From contig NZ_JACHVQ010000001.1 in the NCBI RefSeq assembly GCF_014190805.1, positions 1,984,001-2,048,000 of the forward strand: a stretch of DNA of 64,000 nucleotides. Direction: 5' to 3'. Under the pieces are notes generated by a model. That model saw only the letters and a program-made list of their open reading frames with translations, was not told the origin of the DNA and searched no databases. The position numbers and the translations under genes are program-made. The DNA is from Flexivirga oryzae. Lineage in GTDB: Bacteria > Actinomycetota > Actinomycetes > Actinomycetales > Dermatophilaceae. This document shows, piece after piece, positions 34,785 through 43,342 of the stretch (positions within the stretch are counted from its first letter, which is position 1; every line of letters begins with the position of its first letter).

Positions 34785-35069
34785 TCACAGCCAAACGTCT
34801 CGGCCAGAGCCGCGGAGCACTGCCGGCCGCCGCTCGGTGGCCAGGTCGTAGGCCGCCTGCATGGCCAGCCATGCCCGGGCGGTGCCAACGCCAGCCTCTT
34901 CGAGGCGGACCGCGAGGTTGGAACTGATCCGGGCGTGACCGTGCAGCACGCGGCTCAGCGTGACCCGTGAGATACCCAGTCCTGAAGCGGCCTCACTGAC
35001 GCTCAGGCCGATGTCGACGAGCACGTCCTCGCGCAGGATCTCGCCGGGATGGACGGGGTTCTTCATCAT
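34785..35069 (-). CDS. higA: HigA-type antitoxin (XRE-family HTH)
   Basis: A 94-residue protein beginning MMKNPVHPGEILREDVL, the hallmark of HigA/VapI antitoxins, followed by the HTH VSEAASGLGISRVTLSRVL and the C-terminal dimer helices (VRLEEAGVGTARAWLAMQ, AYDLA). The ATG at 35069 has GGAGGGG upstream; a longer frame upstream belongs to the toxin remnant. It would bind its own promoter and neutralise HigB, but HigB is truncated here, leaving an orphan antitoxin that may still regulate or protect against related toxins. Confidence 0.85.
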   Translation of the reverse strand: MMKNPVHPGEILREDVLVDIGLSVSEAASGLGISRVTLSRVLHGHARISSNLAVRLEEAGVGTARAWLAMQAAYDLATERRPAVLRGSGRDVWL

Positions 35070-35088
35070 GGGGCCCCTCCCATTGTGC

Positions 35089-35178
35089 TCAGTGATAGTC
35101 CTGATAATCGACCAGTTCGACATCCGAGTCGATGAACCGGAAGGTGATCCGCCAAGCTCCCGTTCTCGTGTCGGAAGC
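35089..35178 (-). pseudogene. higB: C-terminal remnant of the HigB/RelE toxin
   Basis: About 29 codons ending in TGA at 35089 encode TGAWRITFRFIDSDVELVDY then QDYH, the C-terminal strands and final His of HigB toxins. A stop closes this frame upstream at 35179 and the N-terminal two thirds are absent. It sits 20 bp before higA, as in normal higBA operons. Confidence 0.7.
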
Positions 35179-35345
35179 TCACGATCACTCAACGAGCGCG
35201 TCGCGTAACGAGACACGTTACAACAACGATGAGTCCGCGCCAGGCGCCCTCACTGAACCCGTGTGGGCGCGACGCCATACGCCATATCGCCGCGTTCCGG
35301 CTGCACAGATTCCACGCGTCGGCGGTAGGTCCGCTTCCGCGCTAA

Positions 35346-36530
35346 GGAATCGCTGATCTATTGACCAGTTGGCGCGCTCTACCTGGGAGGATCGGGGTGT
35401 GCCTGGTTCTGATGCGTCGCAGCCGAGTTTTGCTGATGTGGAGTATGGGAATCGTCGCCGGCGGACTCGCCGGGATCAGTTCCTGGAGATGATGAACGAG
35501 GTGATCCCGTGGGATGAGTGGACGGGGTTGATCGTGCCGTTCTACCCCACGACCGGCCGCCGCGGCCGGCAACCGGTGCCGGTGGAGACCATGTTGCGGA
35601 TGTACCTGCTGCAGGTGTGGTTCTCCCTGTCGGATGAGGGCACCGAGGACGCGATCTACGACTCGTACGCGTTCCGCACGTTCCTGGGCCTGGACTTCAC
35701 CACCGTCCAGGTGCCGGATGCGACCACCTTGTTGCATTTCCGGCATCTGATCGAGGAGCACGACCTGGGTAAGGCGTTCCTGGACGCGCAAACCCGGTTC
35801 TTCGCCGACCAGGGGTGGATCATGCGTGGCGGGACGGTGGTGGACGCGACGATCATCGCCGCCCCCAGTTCGACGAAAAATGCTGCGGGTGCCCGGGATC
35901 CGGAGATGCACCAAACGCAGAAGGGCAACCAGTGGTACTTCGGTATGAAGGCGCACACCGGGGTCGATGCGGGCACCGGGTACGTGCACACCGTCACTGT
36001 GACCGCGGCGAACGAGGCCGACATTCTGCAGGCCGCCAACCTGATGCGCCCCGATGACGAGGTCGGGTATGCCGATTCCGGGTACCAGGGCGTGGCCAAG
36101 CGTCCGGAGATCACCGGCGACGAGCAGTTGTCGCAGATCCAGTGGCGGGTCGCGGCACGTAAGGGCACGTTGAAGCAGATGCACCCCCACGAGCAGCACC
36201 TGGAGTCGCGCAAGGCGTCGGTGCGGGCGAAGGTGGAGCACCCGTTCCTGATCGTCAAACGTGACTTCAAGTTCACCAAGACCCGGTACCGCGGGCTGGC
36301 CAAGAATCACAACCTGATGCAGGTGTTGTTCACCTCCGCGAACCTGCTGATGCGTGCCCGAGCAGTCGCCATAACCGAGGCGGCCGGGCGGTAGCCTGCC
36401 CAAAACCGGGTCAAGACCCCCGACGACACCGGGGAATCTGCCAAAACCAAGGGACACCAGGCCGATTCACCGACCCCAGCACGCCCCGGACGGTCGCTGC
36501 CTTCCACATTGCCCTTAGATCAGTGATTCC
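35346..36530 (+). mobile_element. Complete IS5-family insertion sequence with CTAA target duplication
   Basis: The 1185-bp element begins GGAATCGCTGATCTA and its right end, read inward, is GGAATCACTGATCTA: 14 of 15 bp match as terminal inverted repeats. CTAA flanks it on both sides (35342-35345 and 36531-36534), the 4-bp YTAR-type duplication typical of IS5. Ends, duplication and an intact transposase indicate a recent insertion. It sits between the higBA remnant and yefM. Confidence 0.88.
35399..36394 (+). CDS. IS5-family transposase
   Basis: A 331-residue DDE transposase. The N-terminal DUF772-type domain (FYPTTGRRGRQPVPVETMLRM, where RMYLLQVWFSLSDE continues) leads to the catalytic core: Asp in GGTVVDATIIAAP, Asp in VGYADSGYQGV and Glu in RAKVEHPFLIVKR. 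GTG at 35399 with GGGAGG 8 bp upstream is the likely start; a TTG ten codons earlier is also open. The frame is intact, so the element may still move. Confidence 0.9.
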   Translation: MPGSDASQPSFADVEYGNRRRRTRRDQFLEMMNEVIPWDEWTGLIVPFYPTTGRRGRQPVPVETMLRMYLLQVWFSLSDEGTEDAIYDSYAFRTFLGLDFTTVQVPDATTLLHFRHLIEEHDLGKAFLDAQTRFFADQGWIMRGGTVVDATIIAAPSSTKNAAGARDPEMHQTQKGNQWYFGMKAHTGVDAGTGYVHTVTVTAANEADILQAANLMRPDDEVGYADSGYQGVAKRPEITGDEQLSQIQWRVAARKGTLKQMHPHEQHLESRKASVRAKVEHPFLIVKRDFKFTKTRYRGLAKNHNLMQVLFTSANLLMRARAVAITEAAGR

Positions 36531-36630
36531 CTAAGCGAGCAATGTCGTGCCGGACGATGCGACGGCATTGGCCGCATCCGAACCATCTGAGATGATGCGT
36601 ACGTCAAACCGTACGCATTGGGAGACAGTG

Positions 36631-36951
36631 ATGACCGCACTCAGCGCAACATCGGCGCGAGCCAATCTGTACCGGCTGATCGACCAAGTCAACGACGAGT
36701 CCGAGCCGTTGACGATCACCGGGCAACGGGGCAACGCGGTCTTGGTCGGTGAGGACGATTGGCGCGCAATCCAGGAGACCCTGCACCTGGAGTCGGTCCC
36801 AGGCTTCACGGACTCCGTCCGCGCAGCGCGGGATGAGGGCATCGGGGCCGGATCTGACAAGCTCGACTGGCGGGTGGTCTACGCACGCCAGGCCCAGAAG
36901 GAGGCAAAGAAGATCGCCAGCTCCGGACTGAAGCCGCGGCTGCTCTGCTGA
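36631..36951 (+). CDS. yefM: YefM-type antitoxin, read through into the start of its toxin
   Basis: A 106-residue product. Residues 1-80 are a normal Phd/YefM antitoxin (MTALSATSARANLYRLIDQV; HTH-like N-terminus, then VLVGEDDWRAIQETLHL) that should end near SDKLDW. Instead the frame continues directly into RVVYARQAQKEAKKIA, the N-terminus of YoeB, and stops at 36951 after a frameshift. The usual stop/ATG overlap between antitoxin and toxin is missing, most simply by a short deletion between repeated TGG triplets. The antitoxin half probably still folds and binds DNA. ATG at 36631 with GGGAGA upstream. Confidence 0.8.
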   Translation: MTALSATSARANLYRLIDQVNDESEPLTITGQRGNAVLVGEDDWRAIQETLHLESVPGFTDSVRAARDEGIGAGSDKLDWRVVYARQAQKEAKKIASSGLKPRLLC

Positions 36952-37121
36952 AGATCATCGCCGAGGACCCGTTCGCAACACCCCCTCGGTACGAGAAGGT
37001 CGTCGGCGACCTCTCGGACTGCTACTCACGGCGGATCAACATCCAGCACCGCCTCGTGTATGAGGTTCACCCCGAGGAACGGGTCATCCACGTGCTCGGC
37101 ATGTGGACTCGCTACGAGTGA
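36871..37121 (+). pseudogene. yoeB: Broken YoeB toxin gene (lost start, frameshift)
   Basis: YoeB coding sequence is present from RVVYARQAQKEAKKIASSGL (in frame with yefM) and, after a one-base shift near 36938 (CCGCGGCTG, expected CCGCGGGCT), continues as IIAEDPFATPPRYEKVVGD, SRRINIQHRLVYEV and VLGMWTRYE to the TGA at 37121. The second half carries the RNase active-site residues (RRINxxHRLVY and the C-terminal His/Tyr region). With no start of its own and a frameshift, active toxin should not be made. Confidence 0.8.
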
Positions 37122-37270
37122 CCAACTACTTGGTGGCGGCCACGCCCGAGGTGCAGCCGTTTGGAGCGGCAGCAGCCACCAATAGGTCCTCGCCCTGGTC
37201 GGCGACGTGTCGGCGCAAGTATGGACATCATGCGCCCGTACCGAAGGCGGCCGGCCCTGTCGTCCTCAAA

Positions 37271-37762
37271 TCACGCGTTCGAAGGTGCGGAGATCTGCCG
37301 ACCGTCCTCGTACCACGCATCCATGCGATCCCAATAGATCGACACGTAGCCCGCTAGATCCAGCGCGTCGTCATAGTGTTCCGGGTAAGTCCACACCGCA
37401 TCCGGAAGAACATCGTCGCCCACGACGAGATCGAAGTAGTCGGCTTGCCCCTTGCGCGGACACACGGAGTGCGTCTGGCTCGACCGCAGGAACTGTGCGG
37501 GAATATCCGCCAACGGGAAGTAGTAGACCGGTTCGTGATCCTTCTCCAGCAGCCGGATGCCATCCGGGGTGTCCACGACGGTCTCGCCGCCGAGCGTCGC
37601 ACGGACAGTACGACGGATCGGCTCGATGGAGATGACGCCGTTGGGGGCGGTGACACGTCCATTGGGAGTCCTCACGACATGGTCAACCGCTGGCCGGGAC
37701 TCGATGTTCCCGGGCTGACAGCGCCGTGCCGGCGTGTGCAGCCGCGATCTCCGTCTCCTCAA
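37271..37762 (-). CDS. DUF427-domain protein
   Basis: A DUF427 domain: RTVRATLGGETVVDTPDGIR, LLEKDHEPVYYFPLADIPAQ, CPRKGQADYFDLVVGD, DAVWTYPEHYDDALDLAGYV and FYxxxxD-like YWDRMDAWYEDG. These small beta-rich proteins are common in actinobacteria and have no settled function. The full frame begins with a weak TTG at 37762; a GTG at 37675 would give about 134 residues, closer to the family's length, so the start is uncertain. It follows the alpha/beta hydrolase gene by 3 bp if the long start is used, but membership of that operon is unproven. Confidence 0.75.
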   Translation of the reverse strand: MRRRRSRLHTPARRCQPGNIESRPAVDHVVRTPNGRVTAPNGVISIEPIRRTVRATLGGETVVDTPDGIRLLEKDHEPVYYFPLADIPAQFLRSSQTHSVCPRKGQADYFDLVVGDDVLPDAVWTYPEHYDDALDLAGYVSIYWDRMDAWYEDGRQISAPSNA

Positions 37763-37765
37763 GCC

Positions 37766-38602
37766 TCACTGGTCGGTTTGACCCAGGAACGGACTGATCA
37801 GGCCCGCGACCGCCGGTGACGCGAGGTAGTACTTGGCCCGGTGTACGTCCAGCCAGTTGACCGCAACCTCGATGTCCGCGTCGACACCGTTGAAACGATT
37901 CGCAATTGGTCGAAGTATGGCGACCACGTCGCCCGGGTCCGCGACGTTGATCCAGCGCTTCACTCCGGGTGGTCGGTTCGCGAGCCGCAGCTCGGGAGCC
38001 GGGTCCAGCCGGTCGAAGATGACGTCCGGCATCGCCAGCGGCGACCCGAGTGTGATCCAGAGGTCGATCTCGATGTCCGGGCGGCTCCAGAGCGCCTCGT
38101 ACGAGACAACGGTGCCCAGCGAGTGAGCGATCAGGATCCGGGGGCGGTGCGTGTCGAGTGCAGTTGCCACGGCGGCTCGGGCTCGGACGCGTCGCTCCGT
38201 GTGCTCCGGTGACATGTATGTCGTCACCTCGCGGAAGAACCGGTTCACCAGGAGTTCGGCAAGTCGACCATCCAGCCCGAACCGTCGCGCGAACCATTCC
38301 AGCCCCTGCCGGACGGGTCGAGCAGCACGGCCCTGGCTCACGTCGTCGGGCAGCCCGAGGCTCGTCAGCCACGCCATGACTGCGGCCTGCTCCTCGCCCG
38401 TGAGCTGCTCAACGGGTTGCGGCCCCTGCCTGGTGCCCAGGTGCAGGCAGTCGGCGTAGTAGGCGACGGCGACGCTGAACTCCGGCTTGTGGCCGACGAA
38501 TCCGTTCGCGAGCTCACTGTGCCAGGCGGCGGCCAACTCCGCCTCCGCTCCAGCCGGGCGGTAGTTCCCGACGCCGTGCACCCCGAGGATGTCAGTCACC
38601 AC
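37766..38602 (-). CDS. Alpha/beta hydrolase overlapping the caspase-STAND-WD40 gene
   Basis: A 278-residue predicted serine hydrolase. VHGVGN (residues 8-13) is the oxyanion-hole motif, AHSLGT contains nucleophile Ser161, Asp222/225 in NVADPGDVVA is the acid candidate, and His254 in WLDVHRAKYYL the base candidate. No signal peptide or membrane segment. GTG at 38602 overlaps the end of the caspase-STAND gene by 7 bp (GTGGTGA), so its translation depends on that gene. A lipase/esterase or peptidase effector activated through the large sensor protein is a reasonable inference; a plain housekeeping role would not explain the coupling. Confidence 0.8.
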   Translation of the reverse strand: MVTDILGVHGVGNYRPAGAEAELAAAWHSELANGFVGHKPEFSVAVAYYADCLHLGTRQGPQPVEQLTGEEQAAVMAWLTSLGLPDDVSQGRAARPVRQGLEWFARRFGLDGRLAELLVNRFFREVTTYMSPEHTERRVRARAAVATALDTHRPRILIAHSLGTVVSYEALWSRPDIEIDLWITLGSPLAMPDVIFDRLDPAPELRLANRPPGVKRWINVADPGDVVAILRPIANRFNGVDADIEVAVNWLDVHRAKYYLASPAVAGLISPFLGQTDQ

Positions 38603-41600
38603 AGCAACTCCCAGCAGCAGATGTCGTTGCCGAATGCTGTCGCCAGCAAACGGTCGGATGTGACCATGACGCTCGGTCCCTGTGGGAGCGCGAGTCGTTG
38701 CCGCTCCGCACCTGTCGACACGTCTCTCACCGAGATCCCGCCGTTCGTGTCAGCAACGATCGCGATCGGACTTCCGTCCGGCAGCACTGCAGTGGTCAAA
38801 GCACGCAATTCTCTTCCTTCCCGACCGGTGAGAGTCCGTATGAGCTCGCCGCTCGCCGCATCCGAGACCGTTAGAGTCTGATCGGTTGTGGCGCTGAGGA
38901 CAACAGCCGTTTGGTCCGGCAGCTTGGTGGTCGCCACGGCACGCACCGGGCGCGGAATGCCCTGCAGCCGGTGAAGACGGCTGCCGCTGGCGACGTCCCA
39001 CACCCAGGTGTCCGGGTCGATACCCGCCCTCACCGCTACCAGCCGCTGGTCCGGGAGGGCCGTCGTTCCCACCAGTCGGATGGCGCCACCTCCCCGACCC
39101 GCCCAAGAGTGCATGCGGCGTCCGGTCACCAAGTCCCAGACCCGTGCAACTCCGTCGGCACCGACGGTGATCGCGACGGGCGTGCCGTCGTGCAGGTGGG
39201 CGATCCGAACAACGGGAACGGCGTCGCCGCCATGACCACCCAGACGGTGCAGTCGCTGCCCCGTCGACAGATCCCACACCGCTGCCGTGTCGCTCGCCCC
39301 CGCCGTCAGCACGATCGAGCGCCCATCCGGCAGCGCCGTCGTCACAGCGACCCGCATCGAATTCTTCTCTCCGGTCAACGTGCTCAGTCGCTCACCGGTC
39401 CGCAGATCCCACACAGCCGCGCTTCTGCCCGAGGCGGGAGTGACCACCACCGGGGTCCGATCCGGCAGTGTCGAGGTCGCCACCGTTCGCACGGACCCGC
39501 TGTGGCCTTGCAAGGTGTGCAGCCGCTCCCCCGTCGCGACATCCCACACAATCGCGGTCCGATCGGTACTTCCCGTGACAATCAGCGATCGGTTGTCATC
39601 GCGAGCGATGGCCAATGCGCGGACCGACCCGACATGGCCGTCGATGGTGCGGCGTTCGGTGCCGCTGAGCAGCTCCCACACCGTCGCGGCCCGCTCGTCA
39701 CCCCCGGTCACGGCGACCGGGGTGTGATCGGGAAGTGTGCTCGCCGCGACGCCGAGCACGGAGCGGCTCCGGTCGGACATGCTGAGCAGCCTTCTCCCGG
39801 TGCGCAGGTCCCAGGCGATGACTGCGTGATCCCGACTGGTGGTCACCGCGATCGGAGTCCGGTCCGGCAACGCTGTCGCGGCCACCGCGAGGACACCGCT
39901 CATGTGGCCGGTGAGGGTGTGAAGCTGCCGCCCGGTCAACAGGTTCCACACCAGCACCCGGCCGTCTCCGCCGGCCGTGACAGCGATCGCCGTCCGATCG
40001 GGCAGGTATGTCGTGGCGATCGCCGACACGTGACGGCTGTGCCCCTGCAGCTGGTGCAACTTCCCACCGGTCACCAGGTCCCACACGATCACGCTTCGCC
40101 CACTGCCCGCTGCGACCGCGACCGGGGTGCCGTCCGGCAACCACGCAGTTGCCACACCACCGCCGACGGCACCTTTTCCGTGGCCGTACAGCCGGTGCCG
40201 CAATTCGCCGGTTTCCACGTTCCAGACCATCGCGACCGAACCGGTCCCGACCGTCACCACAACAGGCGTTCCGTCCGGAAGCGTCGTGGTCGCCATACTC
40301 CCTCTGCCGTGGCCGTACAGCCGGTGCAGTCGTTCCCCGGTCGACAGGTCCCACACCATCACGGACCGATCGGCACCGCCGGTGATCACGAGCGGCGTCG
40401 CACCTGGCCGCTCGACGATGTGGACCTGACGCACGGCCTCCCGGTGTCCGATCAGGTCGCGCAACGGTTGCCCGGTGCTCGCATCCCACACGGTGGCTTT
40501 CCCGTCGGCGCTGGCAGTTGCCACCACCGCTGTCCCGTCGGGCAGCACCGCGATGGCCACGGCGAGGACCGGTCCGTCGTGGCCGGTGAGCACGTGCAAC
40601 AGCTCGCCGGACGTGAGGTCCCATACGGCGGCTGTCCGATCGGCGCTTCCGGTGACGGCGACGGCTCTCCAGGTGTCCGAATCCGGAACGGCAGCGGCTG
40701 CCAGCGCCAGCACCGGACCACTGTGCCCGTCGAGGATCTGCCGCGGTCCGCGGCTCGCGCTTCCCGAAGCCCAACTCGGGCTCCACTCGCCCGCTTCGGC
40801 GTCACGTTGCAATTCGTCTGCGATGGTGGCGAATCCGTTCTGCCGAGCAAGCAGCGTGAGCAGGACCCGTCGCTCGTCGCCTTCCACCGGCCCGACCATG
40901 CCTGCGAGCCGGAGAAGCTCCGCGCCCTCACACACCCGAACGGGTGCGGGTGCGACGCCGAGATCGTCGAGCACATGGGGCAGTGACGCCGAGACGAGGT
41001 AATCGACGTTTCCAAGTACGGTGCGCTCGCGTGCAGCATCGATCGCGTGGCCGAGGGCATGGCGGGACAGGTAGGCGGGTGCCGTGCGCCAGTTCGGCCG
41101 GTTCGACGATCCGGCGATCGAGCGCACGATCGCGTCGAACACCTCGCCCGAAAGTGTGCGTTCATCAACCTGTTCCGCGGGCTGTGGCCGAGTGCGCAGG
41201 TAGTCGGCCAACCCTTGGTGGAACAGCCGATAGAGGGTGCGGCCGTCGGTGTCCACCGATCGCCGCTGGTAGAACCGGAGCACGTCGGAGTCCAGCAGAT
41301 CACTGGTCGCCGACGGGCTGGCCGCCCACTCGACGCCCAGGAAACGTCGGGCGATCGCATCGACCTGCTGAAGGGGCATCCCGTCGCCCTTGGCCCAGCT
41401 GAGGGCCGAGAGTATGGCGCGCGCACGGCCCGGGTCCTCCTGCCCGGCCAGATCGAGTTCGATGACCTCAGCGAGGCTGGTGGGGATCTCCAGAGACCGC
41501 GGGTCGGATCGAAATGATTCGGCCAGAACGGGATTCGCGCGCAGGTGGGTCAAGTACAGCCGGGCGACGAGGAAGGCGCCATGGGCCAAGGCGTCGTCGC

Positions 41601-43140
41601 TCGACGCCAATCGGTCATGCACCGCGTCCGCCACCTGGGAGGCGACTGCCTCGTACGCCGGCGTGTCGACGAGAACGCGCCGGACGAATTCCCGCACGTC
41701 CTCCAGGGACCGTGCGGGATCGTCGTCGAGATCGAGCACGTTGCCGGCTGCGGTCGTCAGGAGTGAGGTGGCCATCTCCCACTGCGGCCCCGATCTGGTG
41801 CCGACGATCAGTTTCGCGCGTGCGTGGTCCGAGCCGGCCGATCCACGAGCGAGTGGTTCCAGTAGGTCAGCGACGAGCGTCTCGGGATCACTGGCCTCGT
41901 CGACGGCGTCCACGACGATCACCGGCGTCGAACCACCTGTCAATGCATCGATCAGCGTCTCACCCGACGACACCTGCCCACCGAGGTCCAGCTGTCGCGC
42001 GATGGACTCGGCGATCTCGCTGACCGAGCGCCCTCGGGCGTGGACGGCGGCAAATCGACCGGCGACTGTGAATCGCTCGGCGGTGGCTGCCGCGATGTAT
42101 TGCGTGTGCTCCCGGATCACCGGATGGATCGCGCAGACGGCCATCCCGAGCAGGGCGGACTTTCCCGACCCGGGGCTGCCGGTCACCACATGCATCCCCG
42201 GGGAATCGGGGCGCTCGATGCGTTCCGCCAGCCATCGGAGTTGCCGCGATCGGCCCGCGAAGTACGATACCCGACGATCGATCATCATCGGGCTTGCACG
42301 CTCGACGAAATGTGCCGGATCCACACCGAAGTCAACGGAATCGACAATCTCGGCCAGCAGTTCGTCCAACCCGCCGACGACTTGTCGAGCGCTGTCCGGT
42401 GCGGGCCGGTATCGCGGGTTCCGGAAGAACGGCGGGTTGATCGTGCGGTCGAGCAGGGTGGACCGGACTCGCTGGCGTATGCCGGACGCGCCGGCTTCCT
42501 CGACGATCCGCAGGATCTCGTCTCGCAAGGTCACCCACGGGACGAACTCGACGGTCGGGTCGATCCCCAGGTCGCCGACCTCGGCCGCTCGAAGCGCTTG
42601 TGCGAGCGCCTTCGTCAGCCGGGCGTCGAACGCGCTCTCCTCCGAGTCGCTTGCCGCGATGAACCAGGCGCGGGTGTGCTCGTCGGCGCCCGACGTCATC
42701 CACGGAAGTTCCGAGACCTTGCCCGCGTGGCAGATGTCAAGGACGAAGAGCGTCAGTGCCGACCCGTCACCGGCGTTGGTCTCCACGGCCCGTTCGACTG
42801 CGTTCATCCACTCCGCGACCGGCACGCCTGCACCGTCGATGCCGTAGAAGAGCAGCTCCTTGGTCCGTGTCGTGACAACGGCGTGCCCGAAGACGTAGAC
42901 GACGCGCAGCCTTCCGGCGCCGTCGAGGACATCTGACACGGCGTCCTTGGCCGCTACGCCGCTCACCGTCTGGAAGTCGACCTCGAAGCCGTAGCGTTCC
43001 AGAACCTCCCGGAGCGTCGTCACCTCCGGCAGGAGGTGCTCCAAGGATTCGAACTCGGGCATGTCGTCAGGAAGTTTCGGAGCCACCAGCCCCAACGCAC
43101 GGGCAGGCTCGGCGCCTGTCTGCCCGTGCTGCTCGTTCAT
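38596..43140 (-). CDS. Caspase-like protease - STAND NTPase - WD40 repeat protein
   Basis: A 1514-residue multidomain protein. Residues about 25-235 are a caspase-like (C14) domain with catalytic His86 in YVFGHAVV and Cys138 in LDICHAG. A STAND/NACHT-type ATPase follows with Walker A GSPGSGKS (321-328) and Walker B VIVVDAVDEA (407-416), then helical winged domains (about 550-790). From about residue 800 there are some fifteen WD40 repeats (VWDLxTGxxLHxLxGH). ATG at 43140 is chosen by AGGATG upstream; the open frame extends further but into the divergent gene. This architecture is a known signal-sensing, death-like design of multicellular bacteria: WD40 senses, STAND oligomerises, caspase cleaves. 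The overlapping hydrolase gene is its likely partner. Confidence 0.9.
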   Translation of the reverse strand: MNEQHGQTGAEPARALGLVAPKLPDDMPEFESLEHLLPEVTTLREVLERYGFEVDFQTVSGVAAKDAVSDVLDGAGRLRVVYVFGHAVVTTRTKELLFYGIDGAGVPVAEWMNAVERAVETNAGDGSALTLFVLDICHAGKVSELPWMTSGADEHTRAWFIAASDSEESAFDARLTKALAQALRAAEVGDLGIDPTVEFVPWVTLRDEILRIVEEAGASGIRQRVRSTLLDRTINPPFFRNPRYRPAPDSARQVVGGLDELLAEIVDSVDFGVDPAHFVERASPMMIDRRVSYFAGRSRQLRWLAERIERPDSPGMHVVTGSPGSGKSALLGMAVCAIHPVIREHTQYIAAATAERFTVAGRFAAVHARGRSVSEIAESIARQLDLGGQVSSGETLIDALTGGSTPVIVVDAVDEASDPETLVADLLEPLARGSAGSDHARAKLIVGTRSGPQWEMATSLLTTAAGNVLDLDDDPARSLEDVREFVRRVLVDTPAYEAVASQVADAVHDRLASSDDALAHGAFLVARLYLTHLRANPVLAESFRSDPRSLEIPTSLAEVIELDLAGQEDPGRARAILSALSWAKGDGMPLQQVDAIARRFLGVEWAASPSATSDLLDSDVLRFYQRRSVDTDGRTLYRLFHQGLADYLRTRPQPAEQVDERTLSGEVFDAIVRSIAGSSNRPNWRTAPAYLSRHALGHAIDAARERTVLGNVDYLVSASLPHVLDDLGVAPAPVRVCEGAELLRLAGMVGPVEGDERRVLLTLLARQNGFATIADELQRDAEAGEWSPSWASGSASRGPRQILDGHSGPVLALAAAAVPDSDTWRAVAVTGSADRTAAVWDLTSGELLHVLTGHDGPVLAVAIAVLPDGTAVVATASADGKATVWDASTGQPLRDLIGHREAVRQVHIVERPGATPLVITGGADRSVMVWDLSTGERLHRLYGHGRGSMATTTLPDGTPVVVTVGTGSVAMVWNVETGELRHRLYGHGKGAVGGGVATAWLPDGTPVAVAAGSGRSVIVWDLVTGGKLHQLQGHSRHVSAIATTYLPDRTAIAVTAGGDGRVLVWNLLTGRQLHTLTGHMSGVLAVAATALPDRTPIAVTTSRDHAVIAWDLRTGRRLLSMSDRSRSVLGVAASTLPDHTPVAVTGGDERAATVWELLSGTERRTIDGHVGSVRALAIARDDNRSLIVTGSTDRTAIVWDVATGERLHTLQGHSGSVRTVATSTLPDRTPVVVTPASGRSAAVWDLRTGERLSTLTGEKNSMRVAVTTALPDGRSIVLTAGASDTAAVWDLSTGQRLHRLGGHGGDAVPVVRIAHLHDGTPVAITVGADGVARVWDLVTGRRMHSWAGRGGGAIRLVGTTALPDQRLVAVRAGIDPDTWVWDVASGSRLHRLQGIPRPVRAVATTKLPDQTAVVLSATTDQTLTVSDAASGELIRTLTGREGRELRALTTAVLPDGSPIAIVADTNGGISVRDVSTGAERQRLALPQGPSVMVTSDRLLATAFGNDICCWELLW
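38630..40750 (-). repeat. About fifteen tandem WD40 repeats
   Basis: Fourteen to fifteen units of roughly 45-48 codons, most ending in VWD-x-x-TG-E/R/Q and carrying GH before the next strand; the last units (VSDAASGE, VRDVSTGA) have lost the Trp, and a final CCWELLW strand could close the ring. The number suits two seven-bladed propellers or one of fourteen blades. Confidence 0.85.
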
Positions 43141-43342
43141 GTTGACATCCTGTCGGCAGGCCGCTGATGTGCCGAGTCGCGTCCGAAACCGACGATATAC
43201 AACCCGGACGGCCGCCGTCCGGCAGACACGATCGACTTCCTTCACGGGGAGGTGACGACGCGCGAGGTCATAGCCACCGCCTCTCGATCCATGGCGAACG
43301 GGTCTTTCCCTTGTGGGCCCCATGCTTCCTACCGTCGTTGGC

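Noticed and set aside
38911..40986. A 691-codon open frame on the plus strand opposite the WD40 repeats
   Set aside because: It is antisense to strongly conserved WD40 repeats, has no ribosome site, and its Arg/His/Gly/Pro-rich product is typical of the complement of G+C-rich coding sequence.
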